Source of the DNA: Saprospira grandis
Lineage (GTDB): Bacteria > Bacteroidota > Bacteroidia > Chitinophagales > Saprospiraceae
Reading direction: 5' to 3'
DNA: 64,000 nucleotides
Assembly: GCF_027594745.1 (NCBI RefSeq)
Contig: NZ_CP110854.1
Coordinates: 4,171,501 to 4,235,500 of the forward strand
Position 1 is the first letter of the stretch. Each line of letters opens with the position of its first letter. The notes under the pieces are model-generated. The model saw nothing but the letters and a program-made list of their open reading frames with translations. It was not told the origin of the DNA and did no database searches. Positions 60,042 through 64,000 of the stretch are shown here, piece after piece. Position numbers and translations under genes: made by a program.

Positions 60042-60974
60042 ATGAAAAAACCATTTGCCCTACTTATAGCGGGACTTCTTTTTGGAGCCTGCCAAGATAC
60101 GCCCAAAGTTGAGGCTTTGCAGCAAGAAGCGGCCCAAGAGAAAGGCCAGCAAAGGGCGGTTGCTGTAGTGAATCAAGCGCCAACTAAAAAAGACAGCATG
60201 CAATTTCCTTGGTTGGAGCAAGCTATTTTTGCCGAGCGCATAGAAGATGCTATGGCTCCGCCAGCGGGCTATCATTGGCAGGCGGCCAAGGCGGGCAGTT
60301 TTGGAGCTTGGTTGGCCAGGCTTCCCTTATATCCTGAGGGCCATAAGGTCCATTTATATAATGGGGCCGAAAAGCCCTATCAGGCGGGGGCGGCCAGAGT
60401 CATCCAAATAGATGTGGGCCAATCGGATTTGCAACAATGCGCCGATGCCATCATGCGGCTCTATGCCGAATATGCCTATGCCCAAAAAGACTATGAGCGC
60501 ATTTTCTTCAACTTCACTTCTGGAGACCGGGTTGGTTTTTCGGATTGGGCCAAGGGCAAAAAGCCGATAGTCAAAGGCAATCGGGTTTATTTTTCGGCGG
60601 CCAAAGGGGCGGCAGATTATAGTTATGCTAACTTTCGGAGCTATTTGAAGCGGATATTTATGTTTGCGGGCACGGCTTCTTTGGCCGCCGAGCTGCCCAA
60701 AAAGCCCTTGGCCCAATTGGAGGCTGGCGATTTATTTTTGCAGGGGGGATTTCCGGGGCATGCCGTTTTGGTGATGGGCGTAGCGCAAAACAAAGCAGGC
60801 AAAAAGCAATTTTTATTGGCCCAAAGCTATATGCCGGCTCAAGAAATTCATTTGTTGCGCAACTTGCAAGCTGGGGGAAGTCCATGGTTTTCTTTGGCGG
60901 AAGATGAAATTTTGTACACCCCAGAATGGAACTTCCCAGTTGGGAGTTTGCATAGCTTTTCGGGTAGAAAATAG
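60042..60974 (+). CDS. DUF4846-domain lipoprotein
   Basis: 310 aa with a lipoprotein signal (lipobox LLFGAC, Cys17). The mature part fits DUF4846: FGAWLARLPLYPEGHKVHLYNGAEK, VIQIDVGQSDLQQCADAIMRLYAEYAYAQKDYERIFFNFTSGD, SYLKRIFMFAGTASLAAELPKK, LEAGDLFLQGGFPGHAVLVMGVAQ and QSYMPAQEIHLLRN. The G-D-x-F-x-x-G-G-F-P-G-H-A block near residue 240 looks like a possible NlpC/P60-type catalytic His region, but no Cys partner is obvious. Function unknown. R1 copies u and v flank it. Confidence 0.85.
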   Translation: MKKPFALLIAGLLFGACQDTPKVEALQQEAAQEKGQQRAVAVVNQAPTKKDSMQFPWLEQAIFAERIEDAMAPPAGYHWQAAKAGSFGAWLARLPLYPEGHKVHLYNGAEKPYQAGAARVIQIDVGQSDLQQCADAIMRLYAEYAYAQKDYERIFFNFTSGDRVGFSDWAKGKKPIVKGNRVYFSAAKGAADYSYANFRSYLKRIFMFAGTASLAAELPKKPLAQLEAGDLFLQGGFPGHAVLVMGVAQNKAGKKQFLLAQSYMPAQEIHLLRNLQAGGSPWFSLAEDEILYTPEWNFPVGSLHSFSGRK

Positions 60975-60983
60975 GGCCAAAAT

Positions 60984-61241
60984 GGCCTAGCGATGTGCAG
61001 GGGTGGCCGCAGGCCAGACCGAGCCGCTGAAAGCGGCGAAGGGCCGAGCAGACCTGCGAGCCCCGAAACGTAGCGCCCGCCGAAGGCGGGAGGCCCCTAA
61101 AACAGCAGCGAGCCCTGACAACCAGCCTCGAAGAGGCGCCAGTTCGATGACCAACGGGAATAAACGACAACAAGGTCTTTAGGCCGTCTTCGACGACCGA
61201 AGGGAGTAACCGCCGCAAGGCGAAGCCGCAGCGGAGGCCCC
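60984..61241 (+). repeat. R1 element copy v, extended form
   Basis: Core 60984-61097: P1 GGCCT with AGGCC, P2 GGGG with CCCC, hairpin I GGCC-GCA-GGCC, hairpin II GCCGCT-GAA-AGCGGC, hairpin III CCCGCC-GAA-GGCGGG. The extension has a GGTC-TTTA-GGCC hairpin and ends with its own GGAGGCCCC. Confidence 0.9.
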
Positions 61242-61263
61242 AAAACAGCGGAACGAATTTCAG

Positions 61264-61305
61264 TATAAAAAAACTGCTCTTCCCCAAGATGGAGAAGAGC
61301 AGTTG
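61264..61305 (-). terminator. Rho-independent terminator, minus strand
   Basis: Stem ACTGCTCTTC with GAAGAGCAGT plus inner CC/GG pairs; T-run on the minus strand, ending the large adhesin-like gene. Confidence 0.85.
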
Positions 61306-61326
61306 TCATTTAAATTCTAATTGTTA

Positions 61327-64000
61327 CTAGTCAATTTGAATTTTGTCGGTATAGCTACGGGCAGACTCGAGGTGCTGGGCACGGATCAAGTAATTGCCTG
61401 CGGGTAGATTTTCGGGTAGATTGATTTGCAATTGATTTTGTCCGGTTTGGATTTGGACCAATTGGCTAAGAATCTTTTTACCGAGCAGATCAAAGAGTTG
61501 GATTTCCACGGTTTCCTGCATGCTGCCCTCCACTTGGTAGAAGAGTTCAGATTGGGTAGGATTGGGGAAGAAACTAGCTGCTAGTTGATCGGGGCGGGCG
61601 AAATTGAGGGCAAGGACCTCAGAAAGTTCGCTTTCGCCATTAGCGAGGAAGCTTCTTACTCTATAGTAATTCATTCCCGTTAGGGGAGCGACATCATCGG
61701 CGGTATAATCTAGTTCGCTAGCAGAAGGGCCTTGAGCGGCGACCTCTAGCATATCACTAAAGTTGATTCCATCGGCAGAGCGTTCTACCACATAATGCGT
61801 CACTTCTGCTTCTTGGGCTACGCCCCAATAAATGCGGTGAATTTGGCCAACTGCAGCTGCGCGGAGATAGCTCCAGTCGGTATTGAGTAGGGGGTCTGGA
61901 ATTAGGATAATTGCGCCAGATCCACCAGAGAAACCGGGAATACCGCTCCATTCTGAGTAATTCACGCCATTAGTGGTAGCTCCAACAGTGGCGCTATAGT
62001 GGACATCATCATAGAGAGGGGCCAGATAATTGCTGCCTGAATTTTTGAACCAGTAGAAGCCATTGGGCGTAGCATACTTGTAAGTATAAGCACAAGCGGG
62101 ATAGCTAGCGATCCAGTTTGCGGCAGCCGTTTCGATAGCGGCTTTTTCTGCGGGTTCATAGTAGAAGCGCACTTCATATCCGCCGATGGGTGCACCTCCA
62201 CCAAAGTCGAGGTTCCAGCTACGTTCCATTTCGAAGCGTTCTTCTCCGGGGTCGCCAGCGGTAGCACAATCAACTGCGGTAGCTGGGCCTTGAGTTTGTT
62301 GGTAGTAAGCGCCATTATCATAAATAGTAGCGATAGGATAGCCAGCGGGGGCGCCGCTGAGGTCTCCACGTACAGAGAAAATAATCTCATTTCCGTTATA
62401 GAAATGGTGCCAGCCCATATTATCGGTACAATAAGTATTGGTAGAAGTACCATTGAGGGCATAGATATAATCCTTGGCCAAAATGGGTTGGCTATCATCT
62501 GCGGTACTGTTACAGCTTCCTTCTCTGCGCACATAAACAGTAGATCCTCCAGAGGGGATCGTGTAATTGATTGAGCTACCGATACCGAGGAGTGTTCCCG
62601 TACCGTTGGGGCCAGAATACCAATAAATATCGGAGGCTGTACCTGCGGTTCCGCCGGCGGCAGAAAGGACAACATCTGTATTTGGGCAGTAGGTCCCTGC
62701 GATGGGGGCCATAGTAGGCGTAGTAGAATTATAAGTTACATTTACTGTTTCTGCGGCCGTAGTCGTACAGCCATTAGCATCAGTTACTGTCACATTATAA
62801 GTTGTGGTATTGAGCGGAGAAACGGTTTGGTTTGCGCCAGTGGGCAAGCCATTATCCCAGTTATAGGTAGTTCCACCAGTAGCCGTAAGGGTAGTATTAT
62901 CTCCATCGCAGATATCGGTTGTTCCGCTAATGGCGCCAGTGGGTAGTGCATTAACCAATACACATTCGTCAATAGTATAGCTACAGCCAAAGTTATCGAC
63001 CACCTCATAAGTATAGCACTGATTTCCTGCTGTGGCAGGAGTAACATCAGCGGTTGTGATAGAGGTTGAGCTTAGGTCGGCAGCTGCCTGCCAGCCTTGG
63101 CTAGCGATAGTGGGTGTAAAGCTACCTACAGTTTGTACAGCAGCGCCAAAGCTCATTTGCCAGCTAAAGATATAGCCATCATCAGAACCGAGATTATCTG
63201 TAATTTCTAGTGTCCAATCTCCATTTACGGGGCAGCCAACCAGGTCGGCAAAGCTACCAGAGGGGAGATAATCGCCGGCAGCGATTGTATTTCTATTTTC
63301 GGTAGGTGCTGTAACTGTGGGACCATTAACTAATAAATCTGTAGCTGTATTAGTAAAGCAATAGTCATAACCAGTACCTGGTCCACCAGTAGTATTATCG
63401 ATAGGGTCTCCTAAGAAGGTTCCGCCACCACCGGGATAAGTATGCAAGTCAGTTGTTTGTCCGTTGGGGCAGCGAATTGTCATTTGGAGGTCACCAAGAT
63501 AAGAGTGTTCCATATTTAGGCAGATACTTTGAATATCTGCAGCGGAGCTAATTGTGGTAGCTGCGGGATAGCAATCTACGGTTGTAGAAGTAGAGTAAGA
63601 AACCCCTGAGCCATCTGGTAAAAAGGTAGTTCCACTAACAGGAGGTGCACAATTAAATACAAAAGTATTCATTGCTACAGTAGCATCTAGGGCAGAGCTT
63701 TCGCCCAAACAGAGGGGCTCTGGCGTGGCGGTAGTGGCCAATGTAGGAGTAGTAGATACTTCAATCACTTGATCGAGTACATTATCATTCATACAGCCGT
63801 CTACATCTGTAATATCTAGATTGAGTTCATAGCTACCTTCCGTTGTATAAGTATAAGAGGCTGAGGTTCCAGAGGCGGTTCCACCACCACCAAAAGTCCA
63901 ATCATAAGTAGCGCCTGCTCCAGAAGTAGAGAAAGTTCCGCTACCTACTACAGAAAGCGTTTGGCCTTGACAAAGGCGGATAATACCATCGGCATCGGCA
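61327..64000 (-). CDS. Large T9SS-secreted adhesin-like protein, 3' part
   Basis: Open at the right window edge; about 890 C-terminal residues visible. The first ATG inside is at 63792, but the frame continues upstream through a PKD-like domain (ATYDWTFGGGGTASG..., ELNLDITDVDG), so the gene is truncated by the window. Order of domains: PKD; a proprotein-convertase P-like jelly roll (ICLNMEHSYLGDLQMTIRCPNGQTTDLHTYPGG...GDWTLEITDNLGSDDGYIFSWQM); two PKD/Ig-like units with alternating T-V-T-D repeats (AISGTTDICDGDNTTLTATGGTTYNW); an Ig-like region with DIYWYSGPNGTG; a Fn3-like unit (HRIYWGVAQEAEVTHYVVERSADG); and a type A T9SS sorting tail (SFFPNPTQSELFYQVE...NYLIRAQHLESARSYTDKIQID). Probably a cell-surface adhesin. 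Confidence 0.88.
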   Translation of the reverse strand, partial: ADADGIIRLCQGQTLSVVGSGTFSTSGAGATYDWTFGGGGTASGTSASYTYTTEGSYELNLDITDVDGCMNDNVLDQVIEVSTTPTLATTATPEPLCLGESSALDATVAMNTFVFNCAPPVSGTTFLPDGSGVSYSTSTTVDCYPAATTISSAADIQSICLNMEHSYLGDLQMTIRCPNGQTTDLHTYPGGGGTFLGDPIDNTTGGPGTGYDYCFTNTATDLLVNGPTVTAPTENRNTIAAGDYLPSGSFADLVGCPVNGDWTLEITDNLGSDDGYIFSWQMSFGAAVQTVGSFTPTIASQGWQAAADLSSTSITTADVTPATAGNQCYTYEVVDNFGCSYTIDECVLVNALPTGAISGTTDICDGDNTTLTATGGTTYNWDNGLPTGANQTVSPLNTTTYNVTVTDANGCTTTAAETVNVTYNSTTPTMAPIAGTYCPNTDVVLSAAGGTAGTASDIYWYSGPNGTGTLLGIGSSINYTIPSGGSTVYVRREGSCNSTADDSQPILAKDYIYALNGTSTNTYCTDNMGWHHFYNGNEIIFSVRGDLSGAPAGYPIATIYDNGAYYQQTQGPATAVDCATAGDPGEERFEMERSWNLDFGGGAPIGGYEVRFYYEPAEKAAIETAAANWIASYPACAYTYKYATPNGFYWFKNSGSNYLAPLYDDVHYSATVGATTNGVNYSEWSGIPGFSGGSGAIILIPDPLLNTDWSYLRAAAVGQIHRIYWGVAQEAEVTHYVVERSADGINFSDMLEVAAQGPSASELDYTADDVAPLTGMNYYRVRSFLANGESELSEVLALNFARPDQLAASFFPNPTQSELFYQVEGSMQETVEIQLFDLLGKKILSQLVQIQTGQNQLQINLPENLPAGNYLIRAQHLESARSYTDKIQID

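Overview
The window looks like the chromosome of a marine-type Bacteroidetes bacterium, most likely a Saprospira-like member of the Saprospiria. That is an inference from content: a gldG gliding gene, two proteins with type IX secretion (T9SS) C-terminal sorting domains, many small lipoproteins, Bacteroidetes-style promoters (TTG, about 20 nt, TAnnTTTG) and few Shine-Dalgarno sites. No phage, integron, CRISPR array or transposase gene was found. Coding DNA is moderate in GC, while many gaps are filled by GC-rich repeats.

Layout. 1-5.6 kb: end of rsmE, then a tightly packed cell-surface glycan operon (three glycosyltransferases, a DegT-type sugar aminotransferase, a NeuD/PglD-type acyltransferase). 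6-12.9 kb: secreted esterase, methyltransferase, PAP2 phosphatase, TonB-dependent receptor, lipoprotein, peroxiredoxin-like protein, YkuK-type RNase H-like protein. 13-14.7 kb: thioesterase, PLP dehydratase, two tRNA-Asp genes. 14.8-21.3 kb: a repeat-rich island holding three genes without recognised function. 21.4-29.8 kb: argS, small proteins, an SDR reductase, gldG, a T9SS cargo. 30-38.8 kb: helical protein, LysM amidase, tgt-lptG operon, GT2 plus ECF sigma operon, DUF4476 protein, exported methyltransferase. 39-50 kb: propeller lipoprotein, phosphoesterase, bacilliredoxin, S41 protease, BadF-type kinase plus Lrp regulator, thioesterase, and an MbnP/MbnH-like copper-protein and diheme-enzyme pair. 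50-64 kb: UvrD helicase operon, vWA-like protein, exported TPR-CHAT protein, DUF4846 lipoprotein, and the 3' part of a large T9SS adhesin-like gene.

The most unusual content is non-coding. Twenty-two copies of a GC-rich element of about 110-160 bp, here called R1, sit between genes, often within 20 bp of a start or stop codon and in either strand. The copies share short conserved blocks. Between these blocks lie hairpins whose sequences differ from copy to copy but stay self-complementary. Two longer-range pairings (P1 closing the element, P2 inside it) also change together across copies. This is the covariation expected of a conserved folded RNA or DNA. A second family, T (about 480-490 bp, three and a part tandem copies at 16.3-17.9 kb plus two partial copies), is a chain of perfect hairpins whose loops are mostly TAAA or TGAA. 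The optional extension of R1 carries the same type of hairpin, which links the two families. A third short repeat, R3 (two copies of CTAATTGAAAG spaced by 3 bp), often leads into R1 or sits inside T.

All functions come from reading the sequence alone; no database search was run.
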